A stretch of 64,000 bases of DNA, taken from positions 3,794 through 67,793 of the forward strand of contig CAJMQQ010000008.1 in assembly GCA_905215625.1 (NCBI GenBank). The letters run 5' to 3'. The notes below the pieces were generated by a model that saw nothing but the letters and a program-made list of their open reading frames with translations, made no database searches and was not told where the DNA came from. The stretch is from an uncultured bacterium (GTDB taxonomy: Bacteria; Bacillota; Clostridia; Lachnospirales; Lachnospiraceae). Below, in pieces: positions 35,830-43,329 of the stretch. Position numbers and translations under genes: made by a program. The stretch's first letter is position 1, and each line of letters opens with the position of its first letter.

Positions 35830-37089
35830 ATGAACCAAACAGAACTTTATAATTTCTACTACCAACAACTAACTTCTAACTTCCTTCCTTATTGGCAAAA
35901 GCATATTGATCAAGAACATTACGGTATTCTCAATTGTTTAAATAACTATGGCAACTCCTTGGTCAGCAATCACAAATTCACTTGGTCTCAAGGAAGATTT
36001 CTTTGGCTCCTAGGCGAATTATGGAAAAATAACATTACATATCCCCAAATGAAACAGGACATGGATCTTCTATATAACTTTTTAACCCGCTACTCTGTTT
36101 ATGATGATTTTCGATGCTGCTTTCTGTTAGAACAAGACGGCACTAAAATCCTTGATTTAAAAACTGACCGCTACGATACCAGTATCTATGCTGATTGTTT
36201 TACACTAATAGGGCTCTCTCAATATATCAGCCTATTTCCTGATTCTGAAAAAGAATTATTCGCTGAAAAACTCTATTACAGCATTCGCCATCGTTTAGAA
36301 ACCAGTGATTTTTTAACGGAACCGTATCCGATTCCAGATGGCTATCGTGTGCATGGTATTCCAATGATTATGATTCATACTACCCACTGCTTTATTCATA
36401 TGAAGCAAGTCTTTCATATGGATGTTGCAAATGAAATTGCATACGTTTTTTCACTGATTCAGGACATATTCACGCATTTTGTCCAGGATAATCTAATCCG
36501 TGAATATATTCCCTGCCATCCATCAAAAGATATTTCAACCAATCGTATGCTGGATCGGCATCGTAATCCAGGTCATACTTTAGAAGATTTATGGTTTATT
36601 CTTGATTTTTTAAAGGAATTTGACAATGTGGAGCACTATCTTCCAAAAATCATCTGCATTGCACGCCATACCTTAGAATATGGATGGGATCAGGAATTCG
36701 GTGGATTATTCCGATATATAGACTGCTCCGGAGGTCAGCCAAAAGGCGAATCTATTGGTGATTCTTTTGAAAATCAGTTAATAGACACCTGGGATATGAA
36801 ATTATGGTGGCCACATTCAGAGGCATTGTATACAACTCTTTATCTTTATAAATTAACACAATTAGAAGAATTTAAGCATACATATGAACGTATTCACCGA
36901 TATACTTTTTCTACCTTTCCAAATCACGAATTAGGGGAATGGATTCAAATACGCCAAAGAAATGGCCAGCCAGAAGAAAAAGTCGTAGCTCTTCCTGTTA
37001 AAGATCCTTTTCACATTATGAGGAATTTCTTAAAAATTATAGAATTGTGTCAAGACAATCCGAATTTTATCAACGAATTATCCGTCTAA
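35830..37089 (+). CDS. AGE-family epimerase/isomerase (N-acylglucosamine 2-epimerase fold)
   Basis: A 419-residue (alpha/alpha)6-barrel protein of the AGE family; members interconvert ManNAc and GlcNAc or epimerise disaccharides. Recognisable parts are FTWSQGRFLWLLGELW near residue 48, NPGHTLEDLWFILDF near 244, TWDMKLWWPHSEALYT near 320, and the C-terminal KDPFHIMRNF. The histidines in NPGHTLE and WPHSEAL match catalytic positions in the family. AGGAGG lies ahead of the ATG. Its operon with nagA suggests amino-sugar use, so ManNAc to GlcNAc is a fair guess. Confidence 0.85.
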   Translation: MNQTELYNFYYQQLTSNFLPYWQKHIDQEHYGILNCLNNYGNSLVSNHKFTWSQGRFLWLLGELWKNNITYPQMKQDMDLLYNFLTRYSVYDDFRCCFLLEQDGTKILDLKTDRYDTSIYADCFTLIGLSQYISLFPDSEKELFAEKLYYSIRHRLETSDFLTEPYPIPDGYRVHGIPMIMIHTTHCFIHMKQVFHMDVANEIAYVFSLIQDIFTHFVQDNLIREYIPCHPSKDISTNRMLDRHRNPGHTLEDLWFILDFLKEFDNVEHYLPKIICIARHTLEYGWDQEFGGLFRYIDCSGGQPKGESIGDSFENQLIDTWDMKLWWPHSEALYTTLYLYKLTQLEEFKHTYERIHRYTFSTFPNHELGEWIQIRQRNGQPEEKVVALPVKDPFHIMRNFLKIIELCQDNPNFINELSV

Positions 37090-37099
37090 AAACAAATTA

Positions 37100-37137
37100 G
37101 AAGGCCTGTAAAATCCTACGTGATTTTACAGACCTTC
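37100..37137 (+). terminator. Intrinsic terminator after the nagA/AGE operon
   Basis: A 16-base stem with one mismatch, 37100-37115 against 37122-37137, with a six-base loop and TTGTCTTGT after it. Confidence 0.85.
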
Positions 37138-37339
37138 TTGTCTTGTATAACCTCCAAACTTATGCTATCCTTAAAGAGTAAATCATTCTTTTGTTCTATT
37201 CTCATGATTTCCGGTGAATTCTCACCACAAATCCCAAAAAATAATTACATATGAAGGAGGATTTAGATTACAGCTTGCTGTATCAGGCTTGCTCTGCCAA
37301 AGGCAGAAATACGGCAGTAGAAAAGCCAATATTCCTATC

Positions 37340-39421
37340 TTATTCTCCTGGCAGCAACGGACTCATACTCTTTAAACCAATTGCCAGCGTGGACATATTA
37401 TGTAGCAATGCTGAAGTCGTTGGCTGAATCACTCCTGCTATACCGAGCGCGATTAAAACTGCATTAATCCCTACAATTCCTCTGTAATTATTTTGGATCC
37501 GGCGCATCATGGCATTAGACAAGCATTTCAGTTTTATAATTTCCCGAAGATCTTCTGCCGCAAACGTAATATCCGCAATTTCTCTTGCAATCTCTGCTCC
37601 ATCATTGACGGCAATTCCGGCATCTGCTGCAGAAAGTGCCGGAGAATCGTTTACTCCGTCTCCTATCATGACTACCTTTCTTCCAGCTGCCTTTTCTCTC
37701 TCAATAAATCTCGCTTTGTCCTCTGGCAGTACCTCAGAATAATACCGATCAACTCCAACCCGTCTGGCAATCGAAGCCGCTGTCCGTTCACTGTCACCTG
37801 TCATCATTACAATTTGAGAGACTCCTGCTTTTTTCAGAAGTCTTATCATATCACCTGCTTCTTCCCTTAAAGGATCCTCAATGCAGATAACTGCAATCAA
37901 TTCCTGGTCCATGGCAAGATATAAATGGGAGTATTCTTCTGGAAGCTGCTGGAATTTTTCCTGATATTCCGGCCTGACTCTGCATTTCTCATCTTCAAAG
38001 ACAAAATGGCCGCTTCCTATTACAGTCCTTTTTCCTTCAATATAAGAAGAAATCCCATGGGCTACCACATATTCGACCTTTGAATGCATTTCTTCATGGT
38101 ATAGTTTCCTCTCTTTCGCAGCATTCACCACTGCCCTTGCCATAGAATGTGGGAAATGTTCTTCCAGGCAGGCTGCAATGCGAAGTGCTTCTGGTTCCGG
38201 AATATCGCCAAACACAACCACCTCCTTTACGGTTGGCTGTGCCTTTGTCAGCGTACCGGTTTTATCCAGTACAAATGTATCTGCCTCGGCTACTGCCTCC
38301 AGATATTTTCCACCTTTTACAGTAATCCCACAGATTCCTGCTTCTCTGATTGCGGAAAGAACTGTCATCGGCATAGCAAGTTTTAATGCACAGGAAAAAT
38401 CTACCATAAGGACTGAAAGGGCCTTGGTCACATTGCCTGTCAGAAGTCCCACAATTCCGGTTCCAATCAGCGTATACGGTACCAGACGATCTGCCAGCCG
38501 CTCTGCTTTACTTTCTAATGCAGACTTCAGCTTTTCGGACTCCTCGATCATCGTTACGATTTTTTCAAATCTTGTAGCGCCAGATACTGCCCGGACGATA
38601 ATCTCCAGTTCTCCTTCTTCAAGAACTGTTCCTGCATATACCGACTGACCCTCTGCTCTCCGAACCGGAAGCGCTTCTCCTGTTAAAGAAGCCTGGTTTA
38701 CCATCCCCTCTCCAGATGCTACTTCTCCGTCAAACGGAATCACATTGCCCATGCGGACAACAATCGTGTCTTGTTCTTGTATTTTTGAAACTGGCACAAG
38801 AATTTCCTGGTCTTCTCTTTTTAACCATACTTTTTTTACATTCAAAGACATACTGCGTGCCAGATCTCCAACTGACTTTTTATGAGTCCATTCCTCTAAT
38901 AATTCTCCAATTCCCAAAAGGAACATAACCGATCCAGCCGTGCTAAAATCTCTTCTTAGTATTGATACGCCAATTGCTGTTGCATCCAGTACGGAAACTT
39001 CTATTTTCTTTCTTCCCAGACATTTTATTCCTTTCCAGATATAGGGGACGGCTTTTAAAATAATCCATATTTTTCTAAGCGGATTTGGGAGAAACAGTCT
39101 TCCTCCATAATGGAGCAGTGTTTTTACAATCAGCTTTTCCTTGTATGAAGCATTTAATGTCCGTCCTGAATCTGGAATACTCTTCTCCGGAAGGCTCGTC
39201 GCTTTCAGACAAAATTCTTTTAACTCCTGGATGAGTTCTTGCCTGTCCCCTGTATAACAAATCACGGCATCTGCGGTGCGTTCATATACCTTAACCCTTG
39301 TTATATTTTTCTGTTTTTCTAAAGACCAGCAAAGAACATCCGCCTCCGCACACGTCATCCTATTTTGGACGACATGGATGCGAAGGCGGCCCTCGATTTC
39401 ATGTTTTATGAAAAATTTCAT
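37340..39421 (-). CDS. P1B-type heavy-metal transporting ATPase with altered CPx motif
   Basis: A 693-residue metal pump. The N-terminal 80 residues are HMA-like but lack CxxC. Actuator motif TGEALP (248-253), phosphorylation site DKTGT (D386) and hinge GDGVNDSPAL are intact, so it should be an active ATPase. The ion-binding transmembrane motif, normally CPC, reads FSC (342-344) in FSCALKLAMP, losing the proline and first cysteine. The transported metal is therefore hard to predict. It is translated with the DUF6110-like gene (four-base overlap) and lies in a metalloregulated operon. Confidence 0.9.
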   Translation of the reverse strand: MKFFIKHEIEGRLRIHVVQNRMTCAEADVLCWSLEKQKNITRVKVYERTADAVICYTGDRQELIQELKEFCLKATSLPEKSIPDSGRTLNASYKEKLIVKTLLHYGGRLFLPNPLRKIWIILKAVPYIWKGIKCLGRKKIEVSVLDATAIGVSILRRDFSTAGSVMFLLGIGELLEEWTHKKSVGDLARSMSLNVKKVWLKREDQEILVPVSKIQEQDTIVVRMGNVIPFDGEVASGEGMVNQASLTGEALPVRRAEGQSVYAGTVLEEGELEIIVRAVSGATRFEKIVTMIEESEKLKSALESKAERLADRLVPYTLIGTGIVGLLTGNVTKALSVLMVDFSCALKLAMPMTVLSAIREAGICGITVKGGKYLEAVAEADTFVLDKTGTLTKAQPTVKEVVVFGDIPEPEALRIAACLEEHFPHSMARAVVNAAKERKLYHEEMHSKVEYVVAHGISSYIEGKRTVIGSGHFVFEDEKCRVRPEYQEKFQQLPEEYSHLYLAMDQELIAVICIEDPLREEAGDMIRLLKKAGVSQIVMMTGDSERTAASIARRVGVDRYYSEVLPEDKARFIEREKAAGRKVVMIGDGVNDSPALSAADAGIAVNDGAEIAREIADITFAAEDLREIIKLKCLSNAMMRRIQNNYRGIVGINAVLIALGIAGVIQPTTSALLHNMSTLAIGLKSMSPLLPGE

Positions 39422-39732
39422 GCTTGTTCCGGCTCGTTTTCTTCCTGAAAATCCGCACCATCTTCACAAAAAGCTTCTTCCTCTGCGTTCATTGCTTCTT
39501 CTGCAGCCCGCTTTTCGTTTATCTGCTGAGCTTCTGCAAGAATATCTTCTGCATTCTCTTGTACAGTGGTTGCAGTTTTCATCACGCAATCTTTTGCCCG
39601 AAGTACTGCTGCCGCACAGTTAATATATGCCTTTTTTGCATCTTTACTGGAAAGAACTTTTATGCCGGCAGTTCCAAACAAAACCCCACCTGCAAACAGT
39701 CCAAATTTTTTCAATGCTGATTCATGAAACAT
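39418..39732 (-). CDS. DUF6110-like small membrane protein
   Basis: A 104-residue protein with a glycine-rich hydrophobic N-terminus (KKFGLFAGGVLFGTAGIKVL, about 9-28), a cysteine-containing amphipathic helix and a very acidic C-terminus (EAMNAEEEAFCEDG). This matches DUF6110, a family of unknown function that I recall next to P-type ATPases in clostridia. The ATGA overlap with the ATPase suggests coupled synthesis and possibly a subunit or chaperone role. Confidence 0.8.
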   Translation of the reverse strand: MFHESALKKFGLFAGGVLFGTAGIKVLSSKDAKKAYINCAAAVLRAKDCVMKTATTVQENAEDILAEAQQINEKRAAEEAMNAEEEAFCEDGADFQEENEPEQA

Positions 39733-39746
39733 ATTATACCTCCTGA

Positions 39747-39827
39747 TTATTTGTGTTTATAGCCTGTGTAAAATACCATCATAAAGCAAAAAGCTGCAGC
39801 CCATGCCCAAAATCTATGCTGCTTCAC
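39747..39827 (-). CDS. 26-residue single-pass membrane microprotein
   Basis: A short frame reads VKQHRFWAWAAAFCFMMVFYT then GYKHK: a basic start, one hydrophobic helix and a basic end. GGAAG lies ten bases before the chosen GTG. An in-frame ATG at 39866 would give 39 residues but has no ribosome site. It sits directly upstream of the DUF6110-like gene, 14 bases away. It resembles the DUF6219-type microproteins I recall near P1B ATPases, but this is from memory. It may regulate the pump. Confidence 0.55.
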   Translation of the reverse strand: MKQHRFWAWAAAFCFMMVFYTGYKHK

Positions 39828-39919
39828 AACCACATCACTTCCTTTTTTATAGGTTTTTTCAATCATAACAATTTCATTTTCGATTCGTCAATTACATTTG
39901 TTCTTATTGAAAAATTTTG

Positions 39920-40165
39920 TCAACTACTATGCTTTTTGTATTCGATCCGCCTGCTCAGTACCTCTATCTGTTCCAATTCTTTTACCATCCGGTAAACGGT
40001 TGCCATTCCAATTTGAGGGTCAGCTTTTAATGCTAAAATATATATTTCTTTACAGCTGGCGCATCGATTTTCCAGAATAATATCTAATAACAGTTCTCGC
40101 TGTTTTGTAATACGACAGCCTTTTTTCTTTAACTCTTTCAGGATATATTCTTTCTCACAATTCAT
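39920..40165 (-). CDS. Short Fur-like DNA-binding protein
   Basis: An 81-residue protein matching only the N-terminal winged-helix of Fur/Zur/PerR regulators: LKKKGCRITKQRELLLDIIL, then SCKEIYILALKADPQIGMATVYRMVKEL. The start at 40165 (MNCEKEYIL) is preceded by GGGAGGG, and the longer frame has none. The dimerisation and metal-binding domain (about 60 residues with His/Cys ligands) is missing and no continuation is seen in other frames. It is the first gene of the metal operon; it may be a natural short regulator or a truncated one. Confidence 0.75.
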   Translation of the reverse strand: MNCEKEYILKELKKKGCRITKQRELLLDIILENRCASCKEIYILALKADPQIGMATVYRMVKELEQIEVLSRRIEYKKHSS

Positions 40166-40214
40166 CTTGTTCCCTCCCTGATATAGCTCTAATATGTTAC
40201 TACCATCCGTCCCA

Positions 40215-40236
40215 TTGGTTAGCATCAACTAACTAA
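40215..40236. promoter_or_regulatory. Metalloregulator-like operator, proximal copy
   Basis: TTGGTTAG-CATCAA-CTAACTAA is an inverted repeat of the form TTNGTTAG-N6-CTAACNAA. It is upstream of the Fur-like gene and looks like a DtxR/MntR or Fur-type box. A second, shorter copy lies 55 bases away. Confidence 0.55.
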
Positions 40237-40291
40237 CAAGTAAAAAAATAAGTTCCTGCTAATCCCTGTCTATATTTTTATATTCCGAGAA

Positions 40292-40305
40292 TTAGTCTAC
40301 ACTAA
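40292..40305. promoter_or_regulatory. Metalloregulator-like operator, distal copy
   Basis: TTAG-TCTACA-CTAA is an inverted repeat with the same TTAG-N6-CTAA core as the copy at 40215-40236. AT-rich sequence between them holds possible -10 elements (TATAAA, AATATA on the minus strand). Two boxes would allow cooperative repression. Confidence 0.4.
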
Positions 40306-40329
40306 CCAGGGCAAAATGTCAATTATCTG

Positions 40330-40351
40330 GCTGATTTTTATAAAAATCAGC
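40330..40351. other. Perfect 22-bp palindrome
   Basis: GCTGATTTTTATAAAAATCAGC is a perfect palindrome with no loop, so it is poor as a terminator hairpin but good as a protein-binding site. It lies between the metal operon and the formate channel terminator. Confidence 0.5.
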
Positions 40352-40374
40352 TCCTAAATACCCCCAAAATAAAA

Positions 40375-40401
40375 AAAGGAAGAACCCTGCGCTCTTCCTT
40401 T
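40375..40401 (-). terminator. Intrinsic terminator of the formate/nitrite channel gene
   Basis: AAAGGAAGA (40375-40383) pairs with TCTTCCTTT (40393-40401). On the minus strand the stem ends in a T7 run, then ATTTT. It lies 106 bases past the channel stop codon. Confidence 0.85.
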
Positions 40402-40506
40402 ATACTCCCATTACATCTATTTCTGATGCAGCAAACATTCCAGTTTGAATCAAATCGCCGGAGCTTCTCACTCCGTTCTCTTTTACCCTTTCCCTACAAA
40501 TGACAC

Positions 40507-41343
40507 TTAATCCCATTTTTTCTTGTAAATCAGGTACAGCGGCAGTCCTGCGAATATCATGCCGCCAAGAATATTTCCAATTGTAACCGGAATAAAATTC
40601 TGAAGACTTCCCGCCACAGTCAAATCTGCAAGCTGCTCTGCAGTAATCCCGTAAACCTCCTGTGCCATAGCAGCATAGCCAGGATTTGCGGCTGCCATAA
40701 TACCAGCTGGTATATAAAACATATTAGCAACGCAGTGCTCAAATCCGCCAATTACAAACGCACAGATTGGAAAGAAGATTGCCCATACCTTACCTACAAT
40801 ATCTTTTGCACAAGTAGCCATTAATACTGCAAGGCATACTAAAAGATTGCATAAAATCCCAGAAGTTACAGCCTGTACTGGAGTAACCGCAAGCTTTCCA
40901 ACTGCTGTTTTAATTGTATATGCCCCCAAAAGGCCTCCGGAATAATTCAGGTTTCCGCTAAATACAAGTAATGTATCAATAATCAACGCACCCATCAGAT
41001 TGCTGAAATAAACAACTACTAAGTTATACAGTAATCTTTTCCAGGTGGTTCTCTTTGCAAAAACGTCCATAATGATCAGGCAGTTTCCTGTAAACAGTTC
41101 ACCGCCCAAAAATACAATAAGCATCAGCCCTACGGGGAAAATCACGCCAGCCATAGTTCGCGCAAGTCCGACATTTTCAATGGCATGGGCAGCCGTACTG
41201 CTGGCTGCGCCGCCCAGTGCAATAAAGGCGCCGGCCATAATACCAAGCAAAATCATTTTTCCAAGGGGCAGCACCGTTTTGTTTTCACAGGCTTTCATGT
41301 TGAGTTCGATGGTTTCTGCAGGGGTATTAAAATGATTATTCAT
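40507..41343 (-). CDS. Formate/nitrite transporter family channel
   Basis: A 278-residue membrane channel of the FNT family with six helices. Family blocks seen are GAFIALGGAASS near residue 36, GGELFTGN near 100, FSNLMGALI near 113, AVTSGILCNLLVCLAV near 160, and FVIGGFEHCVANMFYIPAG near 196, which contains the conserved pore histidine. In mixed-acid fermenters such channels export or import formate. It has its own promoter (TATAAT and TTTACT, 41398-41426) and terminator, and the leader holds a Rex-like element. Confidence 0.92.
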   Translation of the reverse strand: MNNHFNTPAETIELNMKACENKTVLPLGKMILLGIMAGAFIALGGAASSTAAHAIENVGLARTMAGVIFPVGLMLIVFLGGELFTGNCLIIMDVFAKRTTWKRLLYNLVVVYFSNLMGALIIDTLLVFSGNLNYSGGLLGAYTIKTAVGKLAVTPVQAVTSGILCNLLVCLAVLMATCAKDIVGKVWAIFFPICAFVIGGFEHCVANMFYIPAGIMAAANPGYAAMAQEVYGITAEQLADLTVAGSLQNFIPVTIGNILGGMIFAGLPLYLIYKKKWD

Positions 41344-41373
41344 ATGTACCTCTCTCTTTTTATTTTCTTAAGT

Positions 41374-41391
41374 TTGTTAAATAGCAAACAG
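41374..41391. promoter_or_regulatory. Candidate Rex operator in the channel leader
   Basis: TTGTTAA (41374-41380) is a perfect Rex half site; the second half (CAAACAG) matches four of seven bases of TTAACAA. It is just downstream of the -10 box, where a repressor would block transcription. Confidence 0.35.
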
Positions 41392-41397
41392 TGTTGT

Positions 41398-41426
41398 ATT
41401 ATACTTATGTTTCCAGGAAAAGTAAA
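41398..41426 (-). promoter_or_regulatory. Predicted promoter of the formate/nitrite channel gene
   Basis: On the minus strand, -35 TTTACT (41421-41426) and -10 TATAAT (41398-41403) with 17-base spacing. Confidence 0.5.
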
Positions 41427-41536
41427 TAGAAACTGTGCTTTTTTCTTCTAAATGCGCCGCTGTAGTGGTATAATTGTGAAATATACGATACGGCAAAGTT
41501 GTTCCATTTTACTATTTTACAAAAGAGGGTTTTCTT

Positions 41537-42934
41537 ATGCACAATACCATTACTCAAGAACAGCGTTATGAAATGCTGACCAGACAGCCTGTAGAAAAGG
41601 TGATTCCCCGCCTGGCGGTTCCCACCATCATCAGTATGCTGATCAGTTCGATTTACAACACCGCAGATACCTTTTTCGTCAGCCAGCTGGGGACCAGCGC
41701 CTCCGGCGCTGTGGGAATTATTTTCTCCGCAATGGCCATCATTCAGGCCATCGCCTTTATGATTGGCATGGGAAGCGGCAACTATATGGCCCGCTGCTTT
41801 GGCGCAGGCGAACAGGAAAAGGGCGAGAAAATCGCCTCCACCGGTTTTTTTACGGGCCTTATCATGGGCACAGTTATCATGGTAATCGGATTATCCAATA
41901 TCGAAGATATTGTTATGATGCTGGGTTCTACAGAAACTATCAAACCTTACGCAGTAGACTATGCCCGCTACATCTTCCTGGCAGCGCCGTTTATGATGTG
42001 TTCCTTTATCATGAACAATCTTCTAAGACTTCAGGGGCTGGCCGCCTATGCCATGTTAGGTATTGCATCCGGAGGGATCTTAAATATTTTCCTGGATCCG
42101 ATTTTTATTTTTGGTCTGAATCTGGGAACTGCAGGCGCGGCGATTGCTACCGGCCTGTCACAGTTTACCAGTTTCTGCATTCTCCTGTGCCAGTGCAATT
42201 TGCGAAAAGGCTGTGTCTCAATCCGCTTCCGTAATTTTGCACCTTCCTTTTCCATGTATCAGTCCATTATTATGGGCGGACTTCCCTCCCTGGGACGGCA
42301 GGGAATGGCCTCTCTGGCTACGATTATCTTGAACCTTACCGCACGCCCCTATGGAGATGCCGCCATTGCTGCAATGGCGATTGTCAGCCGCTGTGCCATG
42401 CTGTTAAACTCTGCTGTGGTCGGATTTGGCCAGGGTTTCCAGCCAGTATGCGCCTTTTCCTTTGGCGCTCACAAGTACAGCCGTGTGAAAAATGCATTCT
42501 GGTTCTGTGTAAAAGTCAGCACTATTTTTCTACTCTGTGTCAGCGTCGTTATTTTCCTGTTTTCCGGACACGTCATTGAACTTTTCCGGAAAGGTGATCC
42601 GGAGGTTATTGCAATCGGAACTCTGGCTCTTCGGCTCCAGATTTGCACCCTGCCCTTAGGCGGTTATCTCACTTTAAGCAATATGTGTTCCCAGTCCATT
42701 GGATATGGCTTTCGCTCCACGCTGCTTGCCATGTCCCGGCAAGGCATTTTTCTGATTCCCATTCTTCTGATTGCATCCTCTCTATTTGGACTTTTGGGAA
42801 TCCAGATGGCCCAGCCTCTGTCTGATCTGTGTACCTTCCTGCTGACTATATTTATTATGAGGGGCATCTTTAAAGAGCTAAATGCCTTGGAACAGCAGGA
42901 AATCGGCAGACTGTCTAAAGGAGCTTCTTCCTGA
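41537..42934 (+). CDS. MATE family efflux transporter (second copy)
   Basis: A 465-residue membrane protein with the MATE start (VEKVIPRLAVPTIISMLISSIYNTADTFFVSQLG) and a second-half start near 245 (GGLPSLGRQGMASLATIILN). It differs clearly from the MATE gene at 3.8 kb. A TGGTATAAT extended -10 at 41466-41474 is the probable promoter. The substrate is unknown. Its stop overlaps the opposite sulfatase remnant by 20 bases. Confidence 0.92.
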   Translation: MHNTITQEQRYEMLTRQPVEKVIPRLAVPTIISMLISSIYNTADTFFVSQLGTSASGAVGIIFSAMAIIQAIAFMIGMGSGNYMARCFGAGEQEKGEKIASTGFFTGLIMGTVIMVIGLSNIEDIVMMLGSTETIKPYAVDYARYIFLAAPFMMCSFIMNNLLRLQGLAAYAMLGIASGGILNIFLDPIFIFGLNLGTAGAAIATGLSQFTSFCILLCQCNLRKGCVSIRFRNFAPSFSMYQSIIMGGLPSLGRQGMASLATIILNLTARPYGDAAIAAMAIVSRCAMLLNSAVVGFGQGFQPVCAFSFGAHKYSRVKNAFWFCVKVSTIFLLCVSVVIFLFSGHVIELFRKGDPEVIAIGTLALRLQICTLPLGGYLTLSNMCSQSIGYGFRSTLLAMSRQGIFLIPILLIASSLFGLLGIQMAQPLSDLCTFLLTIFIMRGIFKELNALEQQEIGRLSKGASS

Positions 42935-43325
42935 CAGCTTCTTTCATGGGAAGCCCTGTGTCATAATCAAGCTGACGCGGCTCATACTCTTCATTTTCAC
43001 GCTGACGGGTATAGCCGTCGTTTTCCCAGACAGGTATTTTCTCCGATCTCCATGGTCTGCAGGCCCACTGATATCCCCTATACAAATCTCTGGTGTCATT
43101 CATATGGCCTAAAAGCTGATCATGGAGCCTATCTCTCACATCTGCTGTTTCCTCCGAGTTAATCCGGTTGCAGACCTCATAAGGGTCGGCATCGGTATCA
43201 TAAAATTCATCGGTATCTAAAAGATGAATTACCAGTTTGTACCGTCCGTCTGTGATTCCCCGCATGATCTGAAGTCCGCCGAATCCGTCATTAAAAAATA
43301 ATTTGTCTTCTGCTTTTCCTATTAT
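42915..43325 (-). pseudogene. C-terminal remnant of a sulfatase
   Basis: About 137 codons are open; the first in-frame stop lies just upstream, next to the mfd stop. The translated piece has the C-terminal sulfatase pattern: GLQIMRGITDGRYKLVIHLL, then TDEFYDTDADPYEVCNRI, where enzymes of the family have 'RYKY..N..DxxELYDLxxDPxExxNL'. The catalytic domain with the formylglycine Cys/Ser motif is absent. No promoter or convincing start was seen. It is most likely a gene remnant left after deletion, downstream of mfd. Confidence 0.7.
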
Positions 43326-43329
43326 TCAT

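Noticed and set aside
37251..37430. Short plus-strand frame starting MKEDLDYSLLYQACSAKG after the AGE terminator
   Set aside because: It runs into the opposite ATPase gene and shows no family or proper ribosome site. The gap 37141-37339 otherwise holds only a short CTCTGCC/GGCAGA hairpin without T run.
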